The notes below the pieces were generated by a model. It made no database searches and was not told the origin of the DNA. It saw nothing but the letters and a program-made list of their open reading frames with translations. Shown here one piece after another: positions 44,044 through 53,127 of a DNA stretch of 64,000 nucleotides (position 1 is the stretch's first letter; the number at the start of each line of letters is the position of its first letter). The DNA comes from Anaerohalosphaeraceae bacterium. Lineage in GTDB: Bacteria > Planctomycetota > Phycisphaerae > Sedimentisphaerales > Anaerohalosphaeraceae. The position numbers and the translations under genes were made by a program. Location of the stretch: NCBI GenBank assembly GCA_035378985.1, contig DAOSUR010000003.1:62001-126000 (forward strand). Direction: 5' to 3'.

Positions 44044-45699
44044 CTAAAATGCGAAATAAATAAACTCCTGTCCCCCCGGAGCGGACAGTCTCAGCAGAGA
44101 CATCCCGAGATAAACCCAGACGGCGGCTCGGAGCATCCAGGGCCATCGGCGAATCGGCCATAGATCTCCGGAAAAATACTGAAAAACCTGAAAAGCCGCC
44201 AGGAACCAGACGTAATACACCAGTTCCTTTCCGGCTTCTATTCCCTGCAGAGTAAAAGAAAAATCGCTTAAAATCGACCTCAGAATAAGCCATACAGTCG
44301 GAAGATTTTGCGACCGAAACAGCAGCCAGCCCAGACAGACCAAATGGAACATCAAGAGCCCTTGAAGAAGAGAAAGAAAAAATCCGCGCCTTTGAGTTCC
44401 GACTGAAAAAACACGATAGATAACCAGAATCAGACCGTGGAAAGCACCCCACAAGACAAACGTCCAGGCGGCTCCGTGCCAAAGCCCTCCCAACAGCATC
44501 GTAATCAGCAGATTGCGGTACGTCATCCAAGTCCCGCTGCGATTTCCTCCCAAAGGAATATAAAGATAATCCCGAAGCCAGGAAGACAGACTGATATGCC
44601 ATCGCTGCCAAAACTCTGAAGGAGTTTTCGAAAAATACGGCAAATTAAAATTCAGCATAATGTCAAACCCCATCAGCTTGGCCGTTCCTCGAGCGATATC
44701 CGTATAACCCGAAAAGTCCCCATAAATCTGAAAAGCAAACGCGTAAACAGCCAGCAAAAGATAAAGCCCGTCTGTCGAACCGGCCGAAAACTGTCCTTTG
44801 TCATAAGGGCCAAATGCCTGATTCACCAGGCGGGCCAAATTGTCGGCCACCACAACTTTTTTATAAAGTCCCCAGACAATCAGCCAGAGCCCCTCCCGAA
44901 AAGCTTCCCGGCTCAGAATCCTCGGTCTTTGAAATTGAGGCAGAAGATGCTCGCCCCGTTCAATCGGCCCCGCCACCAGCTGCGGGAAAAATGCCACATA
45001 GACCGCCAGTTCAATCAAGGACTCCGAGGCAGGAATTTTCCGACGATAGACATCGATTGTATGACTCATTGTTTGAAATGTGAAAAAGGATATGCCGACG
45101 GGAAGAACAACCCGAACCGTCCAGTCATTCAGTGTATAATGAAACAGATTTTCCAGAAGAATCCGGAGATTATCCGTAAAGAAATGAAAATATTTGAAAA
45201 ATCCGAGAATTGCCAAATTTACCGTCACCGAATAAATCAGATACATTTTTCGGACGGTCTCGCTTGGCAGCCGTCGTCCGAACCCCCTCAGTATTTCGAA
45301 TCCTGCTATATTCACGACCAGCAGCAAAAGTCCCCAACCTCGCCAGGTCGTCCATAAAATCAGCCCAGAACCCGAATCGATACCGGCAGGACCTTTGTCT
45401 GAAAGAAAAACATCCCAGTTCACCAGGACAAATCCGGCATAAGCAATCAAAAGACTTCCGTAAGCAGCAATTCGATACCGAATTGGAATATCCTTTCGGT
45501 CAATTCCCAGCGAACACAAATAATCCACCACGGTAGAAAGGATAATCAGAAATAAAAAACGGACATCCCACCAGCCGTAAAAAAGATAACTGGCAGCCAG
45601 CAGGATTAAATTCTGGACTTTGTAGTGTCTTTGAGAAAGAAGATAAAGGCTGTACACAACCAGAAAAAAAATGCCGAATACATAGCTGTTAAAAAGCAT
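44044..45699 (-). CDS. MBOAT O-acyltransferase (AlgI-like), 551 aa
   Basis: Eleven or more membrane helices with the MBOAT signatures NFNLPYFSKTPSEFWQRWHI and the catalytic His in GGLWHGAAWTFVLWGAFHG. The length is close to AlgI/PatA-type proteins, which move acetyl groups across the membrane onto polysaccharide. The start codon overlaps the stop of the SGNH gene at 45699 by one base (TGATG), and the next SGNH gene follows after 8 bases, so the trio is one tightly coupled module. Confidence 0.93.
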   Translation of the reverse strand: MLFNSYVFGIFFLVVYSLYLLSQRHYKVQNLILLAASYLFYGWWDVRFLFLIILSTVVDYLCSLGIDRKDIPIRYRIAAYGSLLIAYAGFVLVNWDVFLSDKGPAGIDSGSGLILWTTWRGWGLLLLVVNIAGFEILRGFGRRLPSETVRKMYLIYSVTVNLAILGFFKYFHFFTDNLRILLENLFHYTLNDWTVRVVLPVGISFFTFQTMSHTIDVYRRKIPASESLIELAVYVAFFPQLVAGPIERGEHLLPQFQRPRILSREAFREGLWLIVWGLYKKVVVADNLARLVNQAFGPYDKGQFSAGSTDGLYLLLAVYAFAFQIYGDFSGYTDIARGTAKLMGFDIMLNFNLPYFSKTPSEFWQRWHISLSSWLRDYLYIPLGGNRSGTWMTYRNLLITMLLGGLWHGAAWTFVLWGAFHGLILVIYRVFSVGTQRRGFFLSLLQGLLMFHLVCLGWLLFRSQNLPTVWLILRSILSDFSFTLQGIEAGKELVYYVWFLAAFQVFQYFSGDLWPIRRWPWMLRAAVWVYLGMSLLRLSAPGGQEFIYFAF

Positions 45700-46475
45700 C
45701 AGGGCTCACTCCTTCCCAACAGTCTCACGGCTTCAGATTTGACCGCTGAGTTCAGTATCTGATAGGCAGCTGTATTCCAATGAAGCATATCTTTCGCATA
45801 ACAGGCCTTCAGTCGGCCGTTTTCATCCATTAACTCGGAACAATTCAATACAGCCGACACTCCGCTTTCCGCCAGATGAGCCATTTCTTCATTCATCCGG
45901 CGGATGGCGATATCCGCCTCTTTCGACCAAAGGAATCCCCGAAACCATCCAACTTTACCAGGAGGAAGGATTGGCAGGAGAAGAACCGCAATCTGTCTTT
46001 CCTGAAGACAGCGAATCATTTCCTTGAAATTTTTCCTGCACTGAGCCATGACCTCCTCTTTTTTCTCCGGGCAAATTCCAATCACCGTCATATCATTAAT
46101 ACCGACCCCGATTACCGCCAAACGAGTCTGGGAGGGATACCGCATCCGGAAAACTTGCTGAAGCAAATCGGCACTGGTTGCCCCGCTGCAGCCGAGATTC
46201 AATACGTCCATCCCGTCAAAAACAGGCAGCGGTTTCCACTGAGCAATCCGAGAATCCCCAAGAAAAAGAATAGAAGGCCTGTCCTCTCTGATTTCCGGCT
46301 CAAGTTTGCAGAAGGTCCTCGAACGGTCCAGACGAAGCAGGACATACTGACGAATAAGCATTCGCAAACAGACCACATTGACTGCCAGCGAAACGGCTGC
46401 CGTCAACCCCAAAACCGCCGTCAGCCATTTCACAAAGAACCTTCTTTTTCCTTTTGTATGGTTTCCAGATAACAT
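45699..46475 (-). CDS. Membrane-anchored SGNH hydrolase, 258 aa
   Basis: One N-terminal membrane helix (about residues 15-37) and an SGNH domain with all four blocks: LFLGDSRIAQW, LNLGCSGATSADLL, VIGVGINDM and DMLHWN with Asp and His. It probably adds or removes acyl groups on the polysaccharide, or processes acyl chains with the adjacent MBOAT protein. The start at 46475 gives an overlap of 46 bases with the preceding gene; no strong ribosome binding site was found, so the exact start is open. Confidence 0.82.
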   Translation of the reverse strand: MLSGNHTKGKRRFFVKWLTAVLGLTAAVSLAVNVVCLRMLIRQYVLLRLDRSRTFCKLEPEIREDRPSILFLGDSRIAQWKPLPVFDGMDVLNLGCSGATSADLLQQVFRMRYPSQTRLAVIGVGINDMTVIGICPEKKEEVMAQCRKNFKEMIRCLQERQIAVLLLPILPPGKVGWFRGFLWSKEADIAIRRMNEEMAHLAESGVSAVLNCSELMDENGRLKACYAKDMLHWNTAAYQILNSAVKSEAVRLLGRSEP

Positions 46476-46930
46476 CGAATTCGGCTCACAAGATTCGTAC
46501 GGGTTGACTCCGGCCAACGGGGCCGGAAGGAGGCGATTGACCGGACCTTTTCCTTCAGTTCGGAAGAAGTGTTGGCCGTCAAAACAACCCCCATTTCCTC
46601 AAACCTCCGTGCTGTATCCAGCTGATGATCATTCACATGCTCGCCATACTGTTTCAGTCTGGGCACAACAATCATCGGCTTTCGCCTCGACACAGCTGTC
46701 AGAATGCTTCCCATTCCGGCATGGCTGATTACAAATTCCGATTCGTCAAAAATCCGGTCAAATTCATTCTTTTCAAGGACAGAAACCCATCGAATATGCT
46801 TCGGCTGATAGGTACTGATGCCGATTTGGGCCAATACCTCCGCAGGCATACTTCCTGCCCCCGCCAGTTCGTCAACCATCCGAACCAGACGGTCAAAGGG
46901 GTCAAGCGTTCCGATCGTCAGAAAAATCAT
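46430..46930 (-). CDS. PssE/Alg13-like glycosyltransferase catalytic subunit, 166 aa
   Basis: The small GT28-like C-terminal fold is recognised by MIFLTIGTLDPFDRLVRMVD and the UDP-sugar binding region SEFVISHAGMGSILTAVSRR with KPMIVVPR. In bacterial systems (PssE) and eukaryotes (Alg13) it works with a membrane-binding partner (PssD/Alg14), which is encoded directly upstream with an ATGA overlap. The pair transfers a sugar, often glucuronic acid or GlcNAc, onto the lipid-linked intermediate. Confidence 0.92.
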   Translation of the reverse strand: MIFLTIGTLDPFDRLVRMVDELAGAGSMPAEVLAQIGISTYQPKHIRWVSVLEKNEFDRIFDESEFVISHAGMGSILTAVSRRKPMIVVPRLKQYGEHVNDHQLDTARRFEEMGVVLTANTSSELKEKVRSIASFRPRWPESTRTNLVSRIRCYLETIQKEKEGSL

Positions 46931-47388
46931 AGTACCGAACCTGCATACTCAATCCGTTTTTGCTTATTCTTCAGGGATTCCCACTGAGTCAGGAATAAAT
47001 CCGCCCACGGCCGGATCAGACGGCCGCTCAGCGAAAGCCGCTGAACATTGGCCATGCTGTCTATCCAAATAATCCTTGCGCCAAACACCTTCCCCCATAG
47101 ACAGACAAAAAGAGCCGGCGCGGCCCCCGTGCTGACAACAACGTCCGGATGCTCCCTGCGCACAATCTGAAAAGCATGGAACAGGACCCGAAAAAGACGA
47201 ATCGGATGCTTTCGATTGCACTCCTCCAGAATATACACTGTTCCCAGCGAAGCCAGCTTGCTGCGGACAATTTCGGATGTGGAAACATAAACCGTTTCAA
47301 ATCCGCTCCAGCAGTCCGACAGCCGAAGCAGCTGGACCAAATGCCCCCCCGCAGAGGCAGCGGCACAGATTTTCAGCGGCTTGACCAT
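46927..47388 (-). CDS. PssD/Alg14-like glycosyltransferase membrane subunit, 153 aa
   Basis: The start at 47388 shares bases with the stop of the CapA gene (TAATG) and has GGAG 8 bases upstream; a longer frame to 47439 has no support. The sequence matches the PssD/Alg14 family: KICAAASAGGHLVQLLRL, DVVVSTGAAPALFVCLWGK and DSMANVQRLSLSGRLIRPWA. It anchors the catalytic subunit to the membrane and binds the acceptor. Confidence 0.92.
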   Translation of the reverse strand: MVKPLKICAAASAGGHLVQLLRLSDCWSGFETVYVSTSEIVRSKLASLGTVYILEECNRKHPIRLFRVLFHAFQIVRREHPDVVVSTGAAPALFVCLWGKVFGARIIWIDSMANVQRLSLSGRLIRPWADLFLTQWESLKNKQKRIEYAGSVL

Positions 47389-48506
47389 TACCACACTCCC
47401 AATCGTCGTTGAATCGGTCTGAGCAAAATCTGAGGCCAAAAAACAGGGGAAAACCTGAAAAAACGCCTGAATAAATTATGCCGCAGATTCCGCCGACTTT
47501 CCTGACAAAGAACGGAAACCTGCCGTCTGTACTCCCTATCGTAGCGGATCGGATTTTCGATTGCTTCACAGGCAAGCCGATTACGTCGGGCTATCTCCTG
47601 CTCATAAAAGGTCCTCTTTTCATCCGGGGCCGGAAAAGGCCGGAAATCCTCTCCCCGCACAATCGGAATTGCCTTCCAAGAGCAAATCCGGCCGTCTTTC
47701 GCTTCCACCGAGAAAAGAACAGACCAAGAGGTTTTCTCTGAATAACTGTCAAAAATAAAATTCCCCAGACTGTAGGCAATCAGGGAATCTTTTCTTGCAT
47801 CAATTCCCTGAACAACATGCGGATGATGACCTACAACAAGATGAACCCCGGCTTTTTCAAATCTATCCGCCAGCTGCCGCTGCTGCACAGAAGGATATTC
47901 AATCAGTTCATCCCCCCAATGAACAGACAGTATCACAACGGCCGACGGCTCTTCTCGCCGCACCTGTCTGATTTTATCCAGAACATCATCAAGGACCCCA
48001 TCTCCCTCAAAAGCATACCGTTCCTGCCGAAGGCAAATGCCCGCAAGATAAAAAACCTGCCCTTTCAGCACCATTCGCGTCAATCGAGTACCGCCTTTTC
48101 GAAAATCTCCCGAAGGCCCGCAGCCGATAACCTCCAGACCGGCTTTCTTCATTTGCCCTGCCGTATCTGCTGCTGCGGAAAGTCCTTGTTCAAGAATATG
48201 ATTGTTCGCGACATTTCCGACCGTAAAACCCCACTGAGCCAGAAAAAAGGCCGTTTGAGGCCTCCCTCGCATATGAAGCCGCCGTAAGCTGTACTCCCTG
48301 CGGCCGACATCCGAAAGCACACATTCAATATTTCCAAGCACCAAGTCATGGGAACGGAGAAGACGGACCGTTACCTCCGGAACAAAATCAGCTCCATAAC
48401 GGTCAATCATCGAAGCAGCCCCTCTCCCAAGCAAGGAGAAGGAATCCCCGCACATCACATCTCCGGTAAACGCCAATTTCACCGTTTCACTCATTCCGCC
48501 GCTCAT
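47388..48506 (-). CDS. CapA-family metallophosphatase-like protein, 372 aa
   Basis: CapA/PgsA fold with the motifs KLAFTGDVMCGD, LGNIECVLS, VGNVANNHILE, LSVHWGDELIEYP, VVGHHPHVVQG and IAYSLGNFIFD. Members take part in poly-gamma-glutamate or capsule production, often in an undefined step. The protein has no signal peptide, unlike PgsA. Start either at 48506 or at 48494; both overlap the end of the preceding glycosyltransferase gene. Together with the amino-acid-related genes nearby this hints at peptide-like decoration of the polysaccharide. Confidence 0.9.
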   Translation of the reverse strand: MSGGMSETVKLAFTGDVMCGDSFSLLGRGAASMIDRYGADFVPEVTVRLLRSHDLVLGNIECVLSDVGRREYSLRRLHMRGRPQTAFFLAQWGFTVGNVANNHILEQGLSAAADTAGQMKKAGLEVIGCGPSGDFRKGGTRLTRMVLKGQVFYLAGICLRQERYAFEGDGVLDDVLDKIRQVRREEPSAVVILSVHWGDELIEYPSVQQRQLADRFEKAGVHLVVGHHPHVVQGIDARKDSLIAYSLGNFIFDSYSEKTSWSVLFSVEAKDGRICSWKAIPIVRGEDFRPFPAPDEKRTFYEQEIARRNRLACEAIENPIRYDREYRRQVSVLCQESRRNLRHNLFRRFFRFSPVFWPQILLRPIQRRLGVW

Positions 48507-49674
48507 CCAGAACGCATTGAAGAATCTCTGACAGACGGTTCAAATGAACATTCCAATCATGACTGCGGGCAATTTCAATCCGACGTTCTTTTCGAACAGG
48601 TGTATCCGACTGAAGTTCCCATCGAAGAAAATGGACATACTCTTGGGGATTTCGAGCAATGCTCACAACATCCCGATACTGCTCAAGTTCCCGAATCGGC
48701 ACGGAAACAATCGGTTTGCCGGCTGCCATATATTCAAAGGCCTTCAGCGGATTGCAGGCATAAATCCACGGGCTTTGCTTCCAATTCAGCATGCATACAT
48801 CAAAACCCGCACACAAAGAAGGAATCGTCTCATAAGGAAGAAAACCGGTCAAATGCACATTCCGCATCGAAGCCAGCTTCGAATAATCTCCGGCTGTAAC
48901 CCGCCCAGCCAGAACAAACGAAACATCCGGCATCTGCTGTGCACAATACTCCCAGAGCGCAATATCATTGGAATCCGTCAGGGTTCCGAAATAGCCGGCA
49001 ATCGGCCGAGGGATCGCCTGCAGGGGCTCCCAGATTTTCCGCTGTTCCGCCGCCGTATGAAACAGTTCAAAATCCACCCCGTGAGGCAGATAAAAAACCC
49101 GGGATTTTTGATTTTTCTTCAACTCATACAATTCCCTCGACACACAAATAATCAAATCCGCCTTCTGTGTAATCTTTTCCTCCCGCTGCTGCTGAATCGA
49201 CCGATTGGCAACATATCCGTCATGAGAAAACAAGTCGGAAACATGATAGATTTTCAGAGAATTCGGAAAAAACGGCAGCAAATCCGCTGCCCGAAGATTC
49301 TCCAGCCACAAGATGGGATTCCGAAGACCGCTCAGCCGGCAGGCCGCTTGAATCTGCCACAGGAGCAGCCGGTTATTCAGACTATCCACTGGCCCTTTTC
49401 CCTGAATCGGAATAAAAAACGGGCTGAATACAGACAACCCCTCCTGAGGTTTGCGCAGCCATCGAGATAAGCTCTTGGCTTTTCGAATCAGCCGCTGTGA
49501 AAATCCCCTGCGTTTGCCTCTGCTGACCCCGAGGAGGTCGGAACTGAACGGATTGACGTAAAGGACTCGATTTGCACCCGCCAGCCGCTTCATAATATGG
49601 GTGGTGCAGCTCGGATTCATCCCCCACCAATCCGACGGTGCGAAACAAAGGATGTTCTGACCTTCGATTGTCAT
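48487..49674 (-). CDS. Glycosyltransferase, family 4-like (GT-B), 395 aa
   Basis: The start at 49674 lies one base after the stop codon of the gene before it. A GT-B fold is indicated by the N-terminal NILCFAPSDWWGMNPS, the centre FYLPHGVDFELFH, and the C-terminal donor-site region VCMLNWKQSPWIYACNPLKA with FEYMAAGKPIVSVPI. The acceptor and donor sugars are unknown. It belongs to the polysaccharide operon. Confidence 0.9.
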   Translation of the reverse strand: MTIEGQNILCFAPSDWWGMNPSCTTHIMKRLAGANRVLYVNPFSSDLLGVSRGKRRGFSQRLIRKAKSLSRWLRKPQEGLSVFSPFFIPIQGKGPVDSLNNRLLLWQIQAACRLSGLRNPILWLENLRAADLLPFFPNSLKIYHVSDLFSHDGYVANRSIQQQREEKITQKADLIICVSRELYELKKNQKSRVFYLPHGVDFELFHTAAEQRKIWEPLQAIPRPIAGYFGTLTDSNDIALWEYCAQQMPDVSFVLAGRVTAGDYSKLASMRNVHLTGFLPYETIPSLCAGFDVCMLNWKQSPWIYACNPLKAFEYMAAGKPIVSVPIRELEQYRDVVSIARNPQEYVHFLRWELQSDTPVRKERRIEIARSHDWNVHLNRLSEILQCVLDERRNE

Positions 49675-49675
49675 T

Positions 49676-51049
49676 TTAATGATGTTCTGTGCTGACAAAG
49701 GACAAATGCTTTCCGCTGACTGATTGTCTCATCCGGTCCACCCGGCGGACAGACACCTCCATCTCGCTGGGTATCTCCTCCCGAAGCAGGGAGCGAAGCT
49801 GTTGTTCGTGTTCTTCCGTAAAAGTATTCATCGCTACATATTCCAAGACAAGATGATTGTCGCTTTCCTGAACAATCTGACCTTCCAAAATCGGAAGATT
49901 GTACATCGAATACAAAACTCTGGCCAAAATATATTCAATTGCCATTGCCCCCAGCACGCGGCCGGAAGGTGTTTGAATATAGGTGCCTTCCCGTCCTATA
50001 ATCCGCTCGACCATCGGAAAGGCGCGTCCGCATTTGCACACCCCTTCGCGGGGCTTAACCAAATCACCGATATCGTACCGAATCAGCGGCATCGCCAGGT
50101 TCCAAAAGCCGGTCGCAATAATGCGGCGGCACCCTTCATTCGGCCCGGGTGCCTCCAGCAGCTCCGTCAGCCCGTACTCCGGAATAATATGATAACTGCC
50201 GTGCTCACACGTCTGAATCGCACAGACCCGCTCCGCGCTTCCGTAATAATCATACACCCTGCACGCAAACGCTTTTTCAATCACCTCCCTCTGCGCCGGT
50301 GACAGCGTCTCCGATGTAGTCAGCACGGCTTTCAGCGGCAGAGTCCGGCCGCGTTCCAGCAGCCCTTTGGCCAAAAAAAACGCTGCAGAAGGATATGCAT
50401 TCAGCGCCTGAATCCGATACCGGCGCATCGTCTCTGCATAGGGCTCAATCATCGCCTCGGACAAATGGATCGTCGACAAATGCAGTTCTTTCCAGGCCGC
50501 ATCATATGCATAAAGCCGCTCATGCTCATTGGGAGCCGCCACTCGCCGCCACGTCAAATATGCCACACGGTCCCCCATCCGAACGGAGGCCCAGTCAAAC
50601 TGCCTGCGAAGAAACGCGTGTTCATTCTGAATCGAACGCAAATCCCGTCGAATCGGCAGCGTAGCCCCTGTTGTTCCGCCCGTATGGACTGTCCGCATCC
50701 GCCGCGGATGAAAACGAGTAGAAACAAATCCTTCTCCTTCCCGTTTCAAATCCGCCTTGGTGAGAATCGGGAACCGCCGAATGTCCTCCAGGGTCTGAAT
50801 ATCCTCCGGCCGAAAGCCATGTTCCTGCATATACCGTCGGTAAAACGGTACCGTCTCATACGCATGACGAACCAAATACTGCAGCAGTTCCAGCTGAACC
50901 TGACGAAGCCGCTCTGCATCATAGTACTGTGTTTCCTGAAGCCATCGCCGCCTCTTTGCAAAAGGACCAAAATGACGTTTGAGAATCCGTGTATAGAGAC
51001 CACGCCAGGTTAAACGAATATCTTTTTTCAGACCTTTTAAAAACTGCAT
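49676..51049 (-). CDS. Adenylate-forming enzyme, phenylacetate-CoA ligase / CapK-like, 457 aa
   Basis: The ANL superfamily member is shown by the P-loop VHTGGTTGATLP, the YYGSAERV block (equivalent to the YGTTE motif) and YDIGDLVKPREG. PaaK-like proteins in capsule clusters (CapK) are thought to activate an acyl or amino acid group for transfer to the polysaccharide; the substrate is unknown. A Cys-x-Cys after the hinge (GVCKCGRAFP) is common in CapK proteins. The neighbouring ATP-grasp and alanine-dehydrogenase-like genes point to an amino acid or related acid as substrate. Confidence 0.9.
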   Translation of the reverse strand: MQFLKGLKKDIRLTWRGLYTRILKRHFGPFAKRRRWLQETQYYDAERLRQVQLELLQYLVRHAYETVPFYRRYMQEHGFRPEDIQTLEDIRRFPILTKADLKREGEGFVSTRFHPRRMRTVHTGGTTGATLPIRRDLRSIQNEHAFLRRQFDWASVRMGDRVAYLTWRRVAAPNEHERLYAYDAAWKELHLSTIHLSEAMIEPYAETMRRYRIQALNAYPSAAFFLAKGLLERGRTLPLKAVLTTSETLSPAQREVIEKAFACRVYDYYGSAERVCAIQTCEHGSYHIIPEYGLTELLEAPGPNEGCRRIIATGFWNLAMPLIRYDIGDLVKPREGVCKCGRAFPMVERIIGREGTYIQTPSGRVLGAMAIEYILARVLYSMYNLPILEGQIVQESDNHLVLEYVAMNTFTEEHEQQLRSLLREEIPSEMEVSVRRVDRMRQSVSGKHLSFVSTEHH

Positions 51050-51064
51050 AGGTTTATTCCTTAT

Positions 51065-52015
51065 TCAGACACGATCCCGCCAGTCCACAATCGCCCGCCG
51101 AATATGAAGTCCGGCCCCCTCTAGCCCCTTTTCAGCAATCTCAAGAATAATCGGCAGCAGCTGCCGGCTGTATCGCTCGGAACTGCTGTAGGGAACCAGA
51201 GCCGGATATCCGTAGATACACATATGAACCACCCCATCCACCTCATAAGTCGGTTCTTTCATATCCGTCGGCCGGCACGTCTCAATCGGACTGGGATAAT
51301 CCACCGCCAAATCCACTATCATCGCCGGACGATTCATCAACCCAAGCATAGAGCGGGTCACCACATGTTCTTTTTTATCTCTTTTTTCCTTCGGCCAGGA
51401 AATCCCGTTCACCAAAATATCCACATTCCGGAGAAAATGTTCGATAGCTGAGTACTGACATTTCCTCAGAATTTTCACTTTGGCCCCGAGTTTGGAAGCG
51501 ATTGTAATCGCTCCGGTTGAAACCCGGCCGTATCCCATCACCAGAACGGTACAATCCCACGGGACTTTCTCAAAAAGATGAAAAGCAAAAATCATCGCCT
51601 GCTCTCCGGTCATATCCGTGCAGTCCACATACCGTTCACCGTACTCATTGCAGATGGCCTCCATCGCAATGCCGATGCCGCCCGCTTTCGCAATAGCCAT
51701 TGCATTCTGAGGGCTCTGTTCCTGATGAATCATTTCCAAAGCCAGCCCGCCCGGTTTCATCATCGACGCTTCCTCCGCCGTCAGGGCCTTCAGTTTGACA
51801 ATCATATCCCGACAAATAGCATCCCGCGGATGAGCGACGATTACAGCTCCGGCCTGCCGATACATTTCATCCGAAATATGAATGCCGCTGCCGGCCCCGG
51901 TCTCCACAAATACGCGATGACCGGATTGGGTCAGCACCGCCACTTCGGCCGGCATTAGAATCACCCGACGATCACATCCTCCGCCTCCGCGTTCTCGGAT
52001 TATGCCGATTTCCAT
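51065..52015 (-). CDS. Alanine dehydrogenase/transhydrogenase-like protein, 316 aa
   Basis: The N-terminal AlaDh/PNT domain is visible (CDRRVILMPAEVAVLTQSGH, VETGAGSGIHISDEMY), with the substrate Lys region DMIVKLKALTAEEA and His in LEMIHQEQ. The NAD-binding fold has VLVMGYGRVSTGAITIASKL. It is about 55 residues shorter than true alanine dehydrogenase, mainly in the C-terminal part, so it may act on another amino or keto acid, such as in saccharopine or opine-like chemistry. In this locus it could make or consume the residue that is attached to the glycan. Confidence 0.85.
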   Translation of the reverse strand: MEIGIIRERGGGGCDRRVILMPAEVAVLTQSGHRVFVETGAGSGIHISDEMYRQAGAVIVAHPRDAICRDMIVKLKALTAEEASMMKPGGLALEMIHQEQSPQNAMAIAKAGGIGIAMEAICNEYGERYVDCTDMTGEQAMIFAFHLFEKVPWDCTVLVMGYGRVSTGAITIASKLGAKVKILRKCQYSAIEHFLRNVDILVNGISWPKEKRDKKEHVVTRSMLGLMNRPAMIVDLAVDYPSPIETCRPTDMKEPTYEVDGVVHMCIYGYPALVPYSSSERYSRQLLPIILEIAEKGLEGAGLHIRRAIVDWRDRV

Positions 52016-52113
52016 AAGCGATACTCCTTGATTTTCAGATTATTTCATTTTCGAAGCGTTTGATAATACCGAGTTATCAGATTCGGATAAAAAATCTGCA
52101 GGGTCGGGATTTC

Positions 52114-53127
52114 CTAACTGTTATTGCCTTCCAGAAAAGTCGGTCCTCCTTCTGTAATCGCTATGTCCCATCCAATCGAATGGGTTCCGTAAAAAAATCG
52201 ATGAAGACGGCAGGCTGCATCGACGGCCTCTTTAAAAAAGGGGATTCGGGTTTTTTCAAAAATAAAGCCGGTCTGAGGATGACGCTCTGTCTTCTTGCCG
52301 AAACCGGGTTTAAAAAATCCCCACTTCATCATTCTTCCATCTGCCAAGTCAACTCCTACGGCAAGTCCTCCTTCCGCCAAATTATCGCAAAAGGACTTGC
52401 CGGCTCCCAGACGCACCATAGCCGCCAGAGGAATTGTCTCCTTGCCTGAGCGAACTGTAACCAGCCGAAGGGTATTAACAGAAGCAGGATTTATTTCAGA
52501 CATCAAAGGATGCTGACAAACAGATTCCTGCAGAATATTCAGCGGACTCAGCCGCGGCTTCAGCGTTTCGAGCAAGACAGCCTCCTGTCCGAGAAACAAT
52601 GTTCCCGACTGGACCGTTATTTGAAAAACACCTTGAGCCCGTTCTCCCAAAACATCTTTCACAAAAAAAGTTCCCTCCTGCGTTTGAAGAAAATCCTCCC
52701 AGGAGAGCTGTCTGATCGGATTGAGAAGGCAAACCCCCCCTGAACCAGCCAGACCTAACACACGAGGTGTGGGAAATCCGAGACTCCCCACATACTGCCC
52801 GAAAAGAAACTTATCCTGAAGCAGACAGTTGTAATTGATTCGATGCGTTCCGATCTGAGCCCGTGCGTTGACGGCATCCCGATAGCGAATAAATTTCTTC
52901 TTGCTCCCGTAATGAAACGGACTGGGGCCGTTCAAGCGGTCGCATCCGTAAAAATAATAAAAATGACTGATTTCCTGATGCCGGAGCATCCAGGCAGTCT
53001 GTTCCAGATAAATGCGCAGTCGCGACTTTCGCTCAGATTCAGGGTAATACGTCAACTCTTCGGGGCTTCCAAAAACCAGACGAAGAGAATTGATAATTCG
53101 GCAAAGGTGTTCGAGCAAGAGACTCAT
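52114..53127 (-). CDS. Sugar-transfer-associated ATP-grasp protein, 337 aa, ending early at an amber codon
   Basis: It is a paralogue of the next gene (53124-54209): both share KFLFGQYV-SLGFPTP, NTLRLVT or NTLRLIT, and RLHRFFYG-HSIGWDIAITE. The family is the sugar-transfer-associated ATP-grasp group found in exopolysaccharide loci, which probably ligates an acid to an amine or hydroxyl with ATP. It ends in FLEGNNS at a TAG (52114-52116), where the paralogue has Trp, and the frame then stays open for 22 more codons to a TGA at 52045-52047. So it may be slightly truncated by a nonsense mutation. ATGA overlap with the preceding gene. Confidence 0.87.
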   Translation of the reverse strand: MSLLLEHLCRIINSLRLVFGSPEELTYYPESERKSRLRIYLEQTAWMLRHQEISHFYYFYGCDRLNGPSPFHYGSKKKFIRYRDAVNARAQIGTHRINYNCLLQDKFLFGQYVGSLGFPTPRVLGLAGSGGVCLLNPIRQLSWEDFLQTQEGTFFVKDVLGERAQGVFQITVQSGTLFLGQEAVLLETLKPRLSPLNILQESVCQHPLMSEINPASVNTLRLVTVRSGKETIPLAAMVRLGAGKSFCDNLAEGGLAVGVDLADGRMMKWGFFKPGFGKKTERHPQTGFIFEKTRIPFFKEAVDAACRLHRFFYGTHSIGWDIAITEGGPTFLEGNNS

